A model generated the notes under the pieces. It did not search any database. It saw nothing but the letters and a program-made list of their open reading frames with translations, and was not told the DNA's origin. The position numbers and the translations under genes are program-made. A stretch of 64,000 nt of DNA. Source: Flavobacterium sp. YJ01 (GTDB lineage Bacteria > Bacteroidota > Bacteroidia > Flavobacteriales > Flavobacteriaceae). Location: the NCBI RefSeq assembly GCF_029320955.1, contig NZ_CP119757.1, positions 744,001-808,000 of the forward strand. Reading direction: 5' to 3'. Below are positions 25,470 to 34,496 of this stretch, one piece after another (within the stretch, counting starts at the first letter, position 1; each line of letters begins with the position of its first letter).

Positions 25470-28400
25470 ATGAAGAAGTCCGTTCCATCGGAACCGCAAC
25501 AAAAAATAAAATTGCTTACTTTTACAAAAACCAAAACTGTTATCCTGAATGCAGCAGCCCTTCCTAAAACTAGAAAATTGAATCAAGACCCAAATACTTC
25601 AGACTTTTACTTTCTTCAAAATGGAGGTGAAGCCGCCGAGCTAATTGAAAATATTGACTGGGAAAGCCATACTTTGGGCACTCCGGACACCTGGCCGGAG
25701 AACCTCAAAAACACCATTGCCACAATCGTGTCCTCAAAATTTCCGATGTTTCTCTGGTGGGGTGATCAGCTGATACAGTTCTACAATGATGCCTATCGTC
25801 CCAGTTTCGGAAATGAGGGCAGACATCCCAAAGCCATGGGACAGAAAGCCGTGGACTGCTGGCCTGAAATATGGGATTTTATCCATCCGCTGATTCAAAA
25901 AGTGCTGTCAACGGGAGAAAGCATCTGGTACGACGACCTGCTGCTGCCAATATTCCGAAACGGCAAAATGGAAGACGTATACTGGACTTTCAGCTATAGC
26001 CCGATAAGGGACGACCGCCGCCAGATCAAGGGTGTATTGGTAATCTGCAATGAAACCACTGAAAAAGTAAACAGCAGACTTCATCTGCAGCAAAGCAGCG
26101 ACGAGCTGGAATTTGCCATCAACGCAGCCGAATTTGGGACTTATGATCTGGATCCAAGGACACGGCGCTTTTCTTCAAATGCAAGGCTCAAGGACTGGTT
26201 CGGGCTCAAAGCCGATCAGCAGGTGAAACTCGAACATGCCCTGGGGGCAGTCGCAGAGAAGGACCGTCAGCGTGTCACTGAATCAATTAATTATGCACTC
26301 CGATACGAATCAGGCGGGCGATACGATATTGAGTATACCATCATCCACCCCACTACCAAAATACCGCGGATTGTGCATGCCCTTGGAAAGGCATGGTTTG
26401 ACAATACTAAAACCGCATACCGCTTTAACGGCATCCTGCAGGATATCACCGAGCACCGCAAAGCAGCCCAAGAGCTTCAAAAATCAAGACAGCTCACCGA
26501 TCTTACCATACAGAGCATGGGTCTGGGACTTTTCAGCGTGGATTATGCCGCTGATACCCTGGAGTATTCCACTGAATTCAGCAGGATCCTCACCGGGAAT
26601 TTTAAACCCGGCCTGGGCAGGAAGGATTTCCTCAAATACGTGCATCCCGATGACCTGCATCTGAGGACCGGCGCCATCAAAAGCGGTATAGAAAATGGCA
26701 CCTTTAACTATGCCCCAAGGGTTATTTGGGACGACGGCAGCATACACCACATTGCCATATCAGCGGCACGCATCATCAATTCCGAAGCAAAAGCACCGAT
26801 ATTCTCCGGAACGGTCGCCGACATCACCGAAAAAGAAAACAGCCGTCTGGCCCTTGAGCAGGCACAGTCACGACTTGAAATGACCAAGCGGGAGGCAGAC
26901 CGCCATTTTTCAAATGTAACCGACAGCTCCCCTACCGGGTTATGGCTTTCCAATCCGCAGGGAATGTTTACCTATTTCAACAAAACCCTTATTGATTTCA
27001 CAGGGGTTCCCTACCAGGAACTGCTGGAGGGAAAATGGACCTGGGTCATTGCTGAGCAGGACTATAAAAAAACCAAAGAAGCATACCTTAAGGCCCTGGA
27101 GCAGAAAAGCCATTTCGATGTGCTTTTTCGGGCAAGGAAAAACAATGGGCAGCTGATCTGGTGCCGCGCCGCCGGCGACCCTTTTTATGATGCCGACGGA
27201 CAGTACGGCGGCTACGCCGGGTTCTGCATGGACATCGATGAAATAATTTCCGTGCGCCAGGCCGTTATTGAAAGCCAGAACCAGCTCACCTCGATGATCG
27301 AGCAGTCCCCCGTGGGGATCTGCCTCTTTACAGGACTGGATATGAAGATCGAAATTGCCAATGATATCATGATTGGATACTGGGGCAAGGACAGCTCCGT
27401 GATAGGGCTGCCCATGGAAGAAGCCGTTCCCGAATTAAGGGGGCAGCCTTTTATGGATATCCTGCAGCAGGTCTACCGCACAGGCGAAACCTATTACGGC
27501 CATTCCGTACCGGCGGACCTGAAGCTCGACGGAAAAATCAGCACCTACTACTTTGAGTTTACCTATACCCCGATCCGCGACTCCAAAGGCACGATTTACG
27601 GGGTTATGGACATTGCCATTGACGTTACCGATCAGGTCATCGCCACCAAAAAACTCGAAGAGACAAGAATGGCGCTCGCAGGGGCTATTGAACTGGCCGA
27701 ACTCTCCACATGGACGCTTGATGCCGAAACTAAAACCATTACCTGTTCGGACCGTTTCAAGGAGTGGCTCGGTTTAAGCGCCGGCACCGCAGACCGGGAA
27801 GATTTCCTGCAGCGCATCAGCGAACCCTACAGGCATAAAGTTGCCGCGGCCCTGGAAGAGGCGCTCAGCGGTTCGGCCGAACAATTTTATGATTATGAAT
27901 TTCAGATTGTAAACAAAATAACAGGACAGCAGCGCATTATCCATGCCAACGCCCAGGTGCAGTACGGCAAGGATGGTGTGGTAAAATCACTCAGCGGCAC
28001 GGCGCAGGACGTGACCAAAGAAAAGGAACTCCAGCAGGAGCTTACCTTCAAGGTAAAGGAACAGACCGCCGAGCTGCAGACTAAAAATGCCGAACTGGAG
28101 GCCAACAACCGCGAGCTTTCGCAGTTTGCCTATATCGCCTCCCACGACCTGCAGGAACCCATAAGAAAGATCAGCGTTTTTACCGATCTGCTGCAGAACA
28201 ATCTGGGAAAGAACCCCGAGAAGGTAAATACTTATATCGACAAGATCAGCTCTTCTTCCAGAAGGATGGAGAACCTCATTAAGGATGTGCTGCAGTTTTC
28301 AAAGCTCACCCATATTTCACATCAATTTGTACCGGTAAACCTCAATACAGTGCTCAGCGAAATAATGGCAGATTTTGACCTGGTCATCGAACAGAAAAAT

Positions 28401-28832
28401 GCCCAGGTAAGCATCGGGCAGCTTCCCCTCGTGCAGGCCATACCGCTTCAGATGTCGCAGCTTTTCGGCAATCTGCTCTCCAATGCCCTGAAATATACCA
28501 AGCCCGGCAACAGGCCCGAAATCAGCATTAACGCACAGCCTGTTCCAGAAGCTCAACTCAGGCTGCATGCACTGGATCTGGAACTTCCCTATATCAAAAT
28601 AGAAGTGCGCGATAACGGCATTGGATTCTCACAGCAGTACGCCGAACAGATTTTCAATATCTTCCAGCGCCTGCATGGAAACGACCAGTATTCAGGCACC
28701 GGAATCGGCCTTGCCATGTGCCGCAAGATCATGCAGAACCACAATGGTGAAATTACTGCCGCATCGCAGGAAGGCTCAGGCACTGTTTTTACTATTATTA
28801 TGCCTGCACTGCGCGAAAAAAATGGGGGATGA
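25470..28832 (+). CDS. Multi-PAS sensor histidine kinase
   Basis: 1120 residues, no membrane segment, so a soluble sensor. About six PAS-like domains follow one another between residues 60 and 860 (for example PMFLWWGDQLIQFYNDAY, then LWLSNPQGMFTYFNKTLIDF), several ending in the PAC motif GVxxDITE. A coiled coil (860-885) leads to the HisKA domain with H892 in YIASHDLQEPIRKI. The ATPase has LLSNALKYTKP (N box), DNGIGF (G1) and GTGIGLAMC (G2). It is not hybrid: no REC is fused. The REC-only gene 49 bases downstream is the likely partner. Signals may be redox, light or small ligands; no cofactor-binding Cys or His was identified. Confidence 0.93.
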   Translation: MKKSVPSEPQQKIKLLTFTKTKTVILNAAALPKTRKLNQDPNTSDFYFLQNGGEAAELIENIDWESHTLGTPDTWPENLKNTIATIVSSKFPMFLWWGDQLIQFYNDAYRPSFGNEGRHPKAMGQKAVDCWPEIWDFIHPLIQKVLSTGESIWYDDLLLPIFRNGKMEDVYWTFSYSPIRDDRRQIKGVLVICNETTEKVNSRLHLQQSSDELEFAINAAEFGTYDLDPRTRRFSSNARLKDWFGLKADQQVKLEHALGAVAEKDRQRVTESINYALRYESGGRYDIEYTIIHPTTKIPRIVHALGKAWFDNTKTAYRFNGILQDITEHRKAAQELQKSRQLTDLTIQSMGLGLFSVDYAADTLEYSTEFSRILTGNFKPGLGRKDFLKYVHPDDLHLRTGAIKSGIENGTFNYAPRVIWDDGSIHHIAISAARIINSEAKAPIFSGTVADITEKENSRLALEQAQSRLEMTKREADRHFSNVTDSSPTGLWLSNPQGMFTYFNKTLIDFTGVPYQELLEGKWTWVIAEQDYKKTKEAYLKALEQKSHFDVLFRARKNNGQLIWCRAAGDPFYDADGQYGGYAGFCMDIDEIISVRQAVIESQNQLTSMIEQSPVGICLFTGLDMKIEIANDIMIGYWGKDSSVIGLPMEEAVPELRGQPFMDILQQVYRTGETYYGHSVPADLKLDGKISTYYFEFTYTPIRDSKGTIYGVMDIAIDVTDQVIATKKLEETRMALAGAIELAELSTWTLDAETKTITCSDRFKEWLGLSAGTADREDFLQRISEPYRHKVAAALEEALSGSAEQFYDYEFQIVNKITGQQRIIHANAQVQYGKDGVVKSLSGTAQDVTKEKELQQELTFKVKEQTAELQTKNAELEANNRELSQFAYIASHDLQEPIRKISVFTDLLQNNLGKNPEKVNTYIDKISSSSRRMENLIKDVLQFSKLTHISHQFVPVNLNTVLSEIMADFDLVIEQKNAQVSIGQLPLVQAIPLQMSQLFGNLLSNALKYTKPGNRPEISINAQPVPEAQLRLHALDLELPYIKIEVRDNGIGFSQQYAEQIFNIFQRLHGNDQYSGTGIGLAMCRKIMQNHNGEITAASQEGSGTVFTIIMPALREKNGG

Positions 28833-28881
28833 TAAAAAATTAGGAGGGAAAATAGTATATTTACACTCCATTATTATACAT

Positions 28882-29265
28882 ATGACGACCATTTTTTTAA
28901 TTGATGATGATCCAGACGACCGCGAAATCTTTGCTGAACTGCTGGCCGAAGACCATCCCTCAATTGTTTTGCAGCAAGCCATAAATGGCGCAGATGCCTT
29001 TGAAAAACTTAAATCAGAAAACTTTACAAAGCCGGATTTGATTTTTCTGGACCTCAATATGCCCATAATGGACGGGCGTACCTTCTTGCAGCACATTAAA
29101 ATGGATCCCGACCTGAAGGATATACCGGTTATCATATATACGACATCCTCAAGTGATCTGGACAGGAATTTTGCCATGGAAAACAAGGCCGCCTTTTTCC
29201 TGACCAAACAATATTCGCTGCAGCAGCAGCGAAAGGATATTATGGCAGCCATAAAGAATTTCTAA
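28882..29265 (+). CDS. Single-domain response regulator, partner of the upstream kinase
   Basis: 127 residues. Acidic pocket D8/D9/D10, phospho-acceptor D57 (FLDLNMP), T87/T88 and K109 (LTKQ; the usual Pro is Gln). The ATG at 28882 is chosen over upstream TTG codons because IFLIDDD is the first strand of the domain. It lies 49 bases after the histidine kinase on the same strand and is almost certainly co-transcribed. It probably relays phosphate to a further protein. Confidence 0.92.
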   Translation: MTTIFLIDDDPDDREIFAELLAEDHPSIVLQQAINGADAFEKLKSENFTKPDLIFLDLNMPIMDGRTFLQHIKMDPDLKDIPVIIYTTSSSDLDRNFAMENKAAFFLTKQYSLQQQRKDIMAAIKNF

Positions 29266-29299
29266 ACTGCAGATTTCCATTGCATTGCTTACAGCTATT

Positions 29300-29336
29300 A
29301 AAAAGGGATTGTTTTTTATAAAACATGCCCTTTTTT
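29300..29336 (+). terminator. Terminator of the kinase-regulator operon
   Basis: AAAAGGG, interrupted by a short bulge, then GTTTT, pairs with AAAAC and CCCTTTT, followed by T. It ends 71 bases after the regulator stop. Confidence 0.65.
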
Positions 29337-29423
29337 AAATTTTGAACTCTTCACATGGGGTTTAATTCATTAAATGCAGACTCTTCTCTGCTGCAAGCCG
29401 AACAGCGGAAAGCTTCTCTCAGC

Positions 29424-29451
29424 TTTGCGGCAAAAAGTTAAAGCTGTTTTT
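29424..29451 (+). repeat. 28-base intergenic motif shared with 4172-4199
   Basis: TTTGCnnCAAAAAGTTAAA, then nCnGTTTTT, occurs here and at 4172-4199, with four differing positions out of 28. Both copies lie between genes. Purpose unknown. The 470-base stretch 29266-29735 otherwise holds two terminators and no gene. Confidence 0.4.
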
Positions 29452-29538
29452 TCAGCGGCCCAAAAGCAAGAATTCATCCCATCCTATTGAGATTACCGAT
29501 TCAAAGAAATTTAAAAGCAGATTCATAACTAAAGCATA

Positions 29539-29576
29539 AAAACTAAGGAGATTTAAAAAAATCTCCTTAGTTTTAT
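29539..29576. terminator. Perfect bidirectional terminator-like hairpin
   Basis: AACTAAGGAGAT (29541-29552) pairs exactly with ATCTCCTTAGTT (29561-29572), with A and T tracts on the outer sides. No gene ends close to it. Confidence 0.75.
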
Positions 29577-29735
29577 TAGTTTTTTTTGAATTCAAATGCA
29601 GCCCAGTAACAGCTGGAATTGTACATCCATCACACACAAGGGGCCAAATGGCTTTTTATTTTGAAAAAAAAACAAATAAATGTCCAAAACCGGAACACCC
29701 AGATGTCTTTAATGAAATTTTAAAAATAATTTATT

Positions 29736-30092
29736 ATGAAAAAGTTCCTATTATTACTTCATGAAGACATTGAAAAACTAAACGAGCTCTCTTCAAAAGA
29801 AATGCAGCAGCTGGCTGATGCGCATATGAGGTGGGCAGAGAGATTAGCCGCGGCAGGACATTTGATTTCAGGCGACGGACTGCAGGAAAAAAGTGTTTTG
29901 ATCAGCGGGAAAGACTGCATCATCAAAGACGGGCCTCATCTGGAATCCAAAGAAATTATTGGGGGATATTACTTACTGCAGGCAGAGGATTTAAAAACGG
30001 CTGTCGAACTGGCCAAGGAATGTCCCACGCATCTTTACGGAGGCACTACCGAAATCCGCCAGATAATGGAAATGGAAGATTATGGGCAATGA
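29736..30092 (+). CDS. YCII/DGPF-domain protein
   Basis: 118 residues in one YCII-like ferredoxin-type fold: MKKFLLLLHED, HMRWAERLAAAGHLISGDGL, then DGPHLESKEIIGGYYLLQAEDLKTAVELAKECP. This corresponds to the DGPF consensus (DGPF with E and KE, then GGY), here DGPH. DGPF proteins are consistently encoded beside ECF42-type sigma factors and are thought to be their targets or partners. Its stop overlaps the sigma gene by 11 bases, so the pair is translationally coupled. Confidence 0.88.
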   Translation: MKKFLLLLHEDIEKLNELSSKEMQQLADAHMRWAERLAAAGHLISGDGLQEKSVLISGKDCIIKDGPHLESKEIIGGYYLLQAEDLKTAVELAKECPTHLYGGTTEIRQIMEMEDYGQ

Positions 30093-31296
30093 AATGTTTT
30101 TCGGGGAAGAAAGGAATTACCGGGCCTTGTACGGAAAGCTGTTTGCAGCGTTATTAAACAAGTTTGGTGCAGATTATATTTCTGAAATTGAGGATGCCAT
30201 TCATAATTCCTTATTAAAATCCTTAAAAATACGCAGCCAGGATACCATCCTGAACAATATGGAAAACTGGCTTTTCATCGTTGCCCGAAATGACCTGCTG
30301 AACCAGATCAAAAAGGATAAAGAAAAAAACAGTTTTTCTGCGCAACATATGGAAGGTTCTGCGGCGGAAAGCTGCCAGACTGACCTGCGGCTTCAGACCG
30401 TTCTCTTTATATCTGCTGTAGAAAATATTTCCAGCCAAGCCAAAATACTCTTTGCTCTTAAGGATATTTTTGGACTAAGCATATCTGAAATAAGCGGCTG
30501 CACCCTGATGGGTAAAGAAGCCGTTTACAAAAGTATTGCCAGGACAAAGAAAAACATAAGGTCCCAATTTAAGGGCAAAACTGTCGAACTGGATTCAATA
30601 GCAGCCGTCAGGGAAGAAATCGCCATGGCAGAAGAAATATTTTACGCTGTTTTTAATATAGGCTACGACTGTTTTGATGAAAAGGCCCAAGGGGTTTTCA
30701 ATGAAGATTTATGCCTGGACGCAATGGCTCTGACTAAACTTTTATACGGCCGCTATAAGTATGGCTCCACAGGCAGTCTGCTGGCCCTTTTCTGCTTTCA
30801 TGCCGCAAGAAGTGCAGCCCGGGTTGTCAATGGCAGGCTCATTTCTTTTTTCAGCCAGGACCGCGAAAAATGGAATACGGAATTGATAGCTTTAGGCTTT
30901 CATTATCTTAAAAAACCCAAAACCTTAAACCGTTTTTATCTTGAAGCGGTTATTATCAGCAGGTACATGTCCATTGCGGAGCTAACACAAAATGACTGGC
31001 TTGATATTGTGAAATTACATGAAATCATGCAGCAGGTCTGCCTGTCTCCTGTTGCAAGACTGAACTATTGCTTTTGTCTGGCTAAAATTGGAAAAACGCA
31101 GCAGGCGCTGCAGATTCTTTCTCAGATTGAAAAAGAGCTTCCGGCCGAACATATCTATTTTTCTCTGGTAAAAGCTAAAATACTAAAAGAAACCAGACCT
31201 GAAGAGTCCGATGATCTGTTTACATCGGTGCTAAGTAAAATGAACCAGAAAATAAGGAAAGAATACCTGCTGGAAAACGAGTCAGTCGGATTATAA
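30082..31296 (+). CDS. ECF sigma factor with C-terminal TPR-like extension (ECF42 type)
   Basis: 404 residues. Region 2 lies about residues 20-85 (ISEIEDAIHNSLLKSLKIR, NMENWLFIVARNDLLNQIKKD) and region 4 about 110-165 (KDIFGLSISEISGCTLMGKEAVYKSIARTK). The remaining 240 residues are helical (AMAEEIFYAVFNIGYDCF, then ARLNYCFCLAKIGKTQQALQIL), the SnoaL-free TPR-like extension of ECF42 proteins. These have no membrane anti-sigma; the extension controls activity. It overlaps the upstream DGPF gene by 11 bases. It probably activates its own operon. Confidence 0.88.
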   Translation: MGNEMFFGEERNYRALYGKLFAALLNKFGADYISEIEDAIHNSLLKSLKIRSQDTILNNMENWLFIVARNDLLNQIKKDKEKNSFSAQHMEGSAAESCQTDLRLQTVLFISAVENISSQAKILFALKDIFGLSISEISGCTLMGKEAVYKSIARTKKNIRSQFKGKTVELDSIAAVREEIAMAEEIFYAVFNIGYDCFDEKAQGVFNEDLCLDAMALTKLLYGRYKYGSTGSLLALFCFHAARSAARVVNGRLISFFSQDREKWNTELIALGFHYLKKPKTLNRFYLEAVIISRYMSIAELTQNDWLDIVKLHEIMQQVCLSPVARLNYCFCLAKIGKTQQALQILSQIEKELPAEHIYFSLVKAKILKETRPEESDDLFTSVLSKMNQKIRKEYLLENESVGL

Positions 31297-31463
31297 AATA
31301 AAAATATTTCAATTGATATGTCTTTTTTGATTTCTACCTTTTCAGATAAGAAACATGATCTCCAGCCGCAGGCTTTAGAACTGCATAAAATTAAAAAAGC
31401 GGCATCATTTAAAGCCTGCCGGTCTTCACTTCTTTCCGCCGGGAAATCCAAACACTGAAAAGC

Positions 31464-31494
31464 ATAAAAAAGCCCCTTTAAAAAAGGGGCTTAT
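31464..31494 (-). terminator. Terminator of the fasciclin gene
   Basis: AGCCCCTTT and AAAGGGGCT pair; on the minus strand the stem is followed by six T. It lies about 22 bases after the stop at 31517. Confidence 0.8.
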
Positions 31495-31516
31495 CACATA
31501 CAATCTCTTTACAGTA

Positions 31517-32071
31517 TTACATCTTTGGAAGCAGGACAGCATCAACCACATGGATTACACCGTTTGACTGGTTTACGTCCGCTATGCTAACTTTAGACTT
31601 ATTGCCGTTCTCATCGCTGATATATAAATCCTTACCCTCCATCCAGGCTGTCAGCGTACCGCCGCTTACTGTTTTCAGCACTGCTTTTCCTTTTCCTGCT
31701 TTTATCGCTTTTGCAATATCGGAACTGTTCATCTTTCCTGCAACCACATGGTAGGTCAGAATAGTCTGCAGCATTTTCATGTTTTCCGGTTTCAGTAAAT
31801 TGTCTACTGTTCCTGCAGGAAGTTTGCCGAAGGCTTCATTTGTCGGCGCAAATACGGTGAAAGGGCCTTTTCCCTGAAGCGTCTCTACCAGTCCCGCCGC
31901 TTTTACCGCCGCCACAAGTGTGGTATGGTCCTTAGAGTTGACTGCATTTTCTATTATGTTTTTATTTGGATACATTGCTGCCCCTCCCACCATCACGGTT
32001 TTCTGGGCGTTCATCGTAAATCCGAATCCCAATGTTAAAACTGCCAAAGCTAAAAATTTTCTAGTTTTCAT
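31517..32071 (-). CDS. Secreted fasciclin (FAS1) domain protein
   Basis: 184 residues. A signal peptide (MKTRKFLALAVLTLGFGFTMNA) precedes one FAS1 domain. H1 is TVFAPTNEAFGKLPAG, the YH motif is ILTYHVVAGKM, and H2 is NGVIHVVDAVLLP. FAS1 domains mediate adhesion or polysaccharide contact, so an exported, periplasmic or surface role is likely. The residues before the domain (GAAMYPNKNIIENAVNS) are usual in flavobacterial members. It has its own terminator and is monocistronic. Confidence 0.93.
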   Translation of the reverse strand: MKTRKFLALAVLTLGFGFTMNAQKTVMVGGAAMYPNKNIIENAVNSKDHTTLVAAVKAAGLVETLQGKGPFTVFAPTNEAFGKLPAGTVDNLLKPENMKMLQTILTYHVVAGKMNSSDIAKAIKAGKGKAVLKTVSGGTLTAWMEGKDLYISDENGNKSKVSIADVNQSNGVIHVVDAVLLPKM

Positions 32072-32530
32072 AATTACATTTTTTATAAAGTTATAAAGTC
32101 ATCTACGCTTTAAACTGCTTTCTGGTTTTCATGAAAAAAAATGAATATTGAAAAAAATAAAATAAAAAAGCACAAAAGCCTTAAAGACTGACCCTTAGGC
32201 TTATAAAAAAAAATATTTTTCTTCTATTTTTCCAGGCGATATTGATATTCGAAAAAGGCCCAAAAAATTAAAAACCCCATTTTCTAAAATTTAGCTGGAA
32301 TGTTCAAGGCCGGCCATACCGCTAATATCTTTAAGCCTTACCTTTCTATAAAAGCAGCCTCATATGGCTCAGGCTGCTTTTATCCAATAAATCTGGGCAC
32401 TGCTTTCCTGCAGCCACCTTGAGCACTTATGAAAATGCATCAGCTTATTGCTGAACTGCCGGTGGTTCTGCCGGCATACCTGTAAAGGTTTTTCAAAATT
32501 GGCATTATATTAACAATTTATTCTAGAGTG
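32072..32530. other. Gene-less stretch with terminator-like hairpins
   Basis: AAAAGCAGCCT and AGGCTGCTTTT at about 32350-32381 form a terminator-like hairpin usable in both directions. AAGCCT and AGGCTT near 32178-32204 form a weaker one. No gene ends here on either strand, so a small RNA is possible, but no promoter was recognised. Confidence 0.35.
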
Positions 32531-32554
32531 AACCGCATTGGCGGTTTAACTTTG
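32531..32554 (+). promoter_or_regulatory. -7 box and inverted repeat before the CLC gene
   Basis: TAACTTTG (32547-32554) matches TAnnTTTG, 26 bases before the ATG. Immediately upstream AACCGC-ATTG-GCGGTT (32531-32546) is a perfect inverted repeat occupying the -33/-7 spacer, as an operator would. Confidence 0.4.
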
Positions 32555-32580
32555 CATTTCCACACCATTCATTCAGGACA

Positions 32581-34365
32581 ATGCTCAAAAAACAATTTTT
32601 AAAAACAAAACAGCTTTTACTGCTGGGCCAGCAGAAGCTGTCCCGAAAACAGTTTATATTTCTCTCAAGCGTACTCATTGGAATTACTGCGGCCTTTGCC
32701 GTAATCTTTTTAAAAGCCTTCGCGCACTGGGTCTATTCATCTGCTACCTACATCAATGGAACATTAAAATTAAGTTTCATTAACAGCATACTGCCTGTTA
32801 TCGGCATTCTGCTGACTGTTTTGGTAGTAAAGAAAATACTGGGAGGAAGCCTTGAAAAAGGAACCTCCCAAATTTTACATACAGTGGCCAGAAAGGCAAG
32901 CATTATCCCTAAAAAACAGATGTATGCCCAGATAATGACAAGCTCACTGACAGTCGGACTTGGCGGATCTGCAGGACTGGAAAGCCCTATTGTAATCACA
33001 GGCGCCGCTTTCGGATCCAACTATGCCCAGCAGTTCCGGCTGAGCTACCAGGAACGCACGCTGCTGATCGGATGCGGGGTCGCAGCGGGTATCGCAGCCG
33101 CTTTTAATGCGCCGATTGCCGGGGTTTTATTTGCCATAGAAGTGCTGCTTGTCGATGTGACCATTTCGGCTTTCACTCCCATTATGATCGCTGCGGCCAC
33201 AGGCGCCTTGGTCTCTGCAGTTGTACTGAATGAAAATATACTGCTGGCTTTCCGCGAAAAGCAGAGCTTTGATTACCACAATATTCCCTTTTACGTGCTG
33301 ATGGGGCTCTTTACCGGTTTTACCGCCGTGTTCTACGCACGCAATTTTTTGAGGACAGAACATACTTTTGCGCACTTGAAGTATGGCCCCTATAAAAAAG
33401 CCGTCCTAGGCGCCTCTATTCTGGGGCTGATGATTTTTATATTCCCCACTCTTTTTGGCGAAGGTTATGAAAGCATCAAAACCCTGGCCGATAAAGATCC
33501 CGGAAAACTGCTGGAAAATACGCTGTTTTCAGATTTCGCTTCCAATGACTGGGTGCTGCTGCTCTTTGTCGGCACCTCAATGCTGCTCAAGGCCTTTGCC
33601 TCTGGAATTACGCTGGGAAGCGGCGGGAACGGCGGAAACTTTGCACCTTCCCTGTTTCTGGGCTCTTATGCAGGCTATTTCTTTTCAAAATTTTTAAACC
33701 TGACCGGGCTGACCGATCTGCCTGTAGGCAATTTTACCCTGGTGGGGATGGCCGGAATACTGAGCGGTCTTTTTCATGCGCCGCTGACTGCCATATTCCT
33801 TATCGCTGAAATAACTGGCGGCTATGATTTGATGATCCCCCTGATGATCGTGGCATCAGTAAGTTTTGCCGTTTCCAAACGTTTTGAAAAGCACTCCCTG
33901 GATGTAAAGAACCTGGCCAGAAAAGGAAATGCCTTTACCAGCAACAAGGACGCTAATATTCTCTGCACCCTGGAAATTGAAGAGCTTGTCAGAAAAGATT
34001 ATCTCACTGTCGGCAGCGGACAGGACCTTGAAGATGTAGCAGGGCTCTTAGCACATTCAGATCAGGTAATTTTTGCAGCCGTTGATGATCAAAATGAGCT
34101 CGAAGGACTGGTTTACTTTAATGATATAAGGGAAGTGATTTTCGATAATCAAAAATCCAAAAATATCCTGGTCAGAGATATAATGGCCCAGCCCCTGCAG
34201 ACCGTTCATCTGTTTGACAGCATGGAAACCGTTATGAAAAAATTTGAGAAAAGCGGCAGGGCTTTTCTCCCTGTGCTCAAAAATGGAAAATACTACGGCT
34301 TCATTACCAAATCAGATGTGCTGGAATCTTATCGAAACAGGCTCAAATCAATGATTTTTGAATAA
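32581..34365 (+). CDS. CLC-family chloride channel/transporter with CBS domains
   Basis: 594 residues with about ten membrane helices, then a C-terminal cytosolic CBS pair (about 455-594). The gating region GGSAGLESPIV retains the gate glutamate, E134. Next come AAAFNAPIAGVLFAIEVLL, and GSGGNGGNFAPSLFLG (the GxFxP motif). At the internal proton-glutamate position the sequence reads I186-E187-V188, the IEV pattern of channel-type CLCs, in place of the IEE of E. coli ClcA. Chloride movement with weak or no proton coupling is therefore possible. It lies 131 bases before the DUF389 gene on the same strand. Confidence 0.92.
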   Translation: MLKKQFLKTKQLLLLGQQKLSRKQFIFLSSVLIGITAAFAVIFLKAFAHWVYSSATYINGTLKLSFINSILPVIGILLTVLVVKKILGGSLEKGTSQILHTVARKASIIPKKQMYAQIMTSSLTVGLGGSAGLESPIVITGAAFGSNYAQQFRLSYQERTLLIGCGVAAGIAAAFNAPIAGVLFAIEVLLVDVTISAFTPIMIAAATGALVSAVVLNENILLAFREKQSFDYHNIPFYVLMGLFTGFTAVFYARNFLRTEHTFAHLKYGPYKKAVLGASILGLMIFIFPTLFGEGYESIKTLADKDPGKLLENTLFSDFASNDWVLLLFVGTSMLLKAFASGITLGSGGNGGNFAPSLFLGSYAGYFFSKFLNLTGLTDLPVGNFTLVGMAGILSGLFHAPLTAIFLIAEITGGYDLMIPLMIVASVSFAVSKRFEKHSLDVKNLARKGNAFTSNKDANILCTLEIEELVRKDYLTVGSGQDLEDVAGLLAHSDQVIFAAVDDQNELEGLVYFNDIREVIFDNQKSKNILVRDIMAQPLQTVHLFDSMETVMKKFEKSGRAFLPVLKNGKYYGFITKSDVLESYRNRLKSMIFE

Positions 34366-34496
34366 AGTCTTTACTTCACGATCAGCTGATTCAGACAGGA
34401 TGCTGTGCGGGCTTGTTTCCGAATGTGCCGAAATAGTCTTATCTTAGCATTACATGCCCTGAAAAGACATATTGTACCACGCTAATTTTAAATACA

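Noticed and set aside
31318..31458. 46-codon plus-strand frame after the ECF42 gene
   Set aside because: Polar sequence without fold signature (MSFLISTFSDKKHDL start); not enough to call a gene, although a terminator follows.
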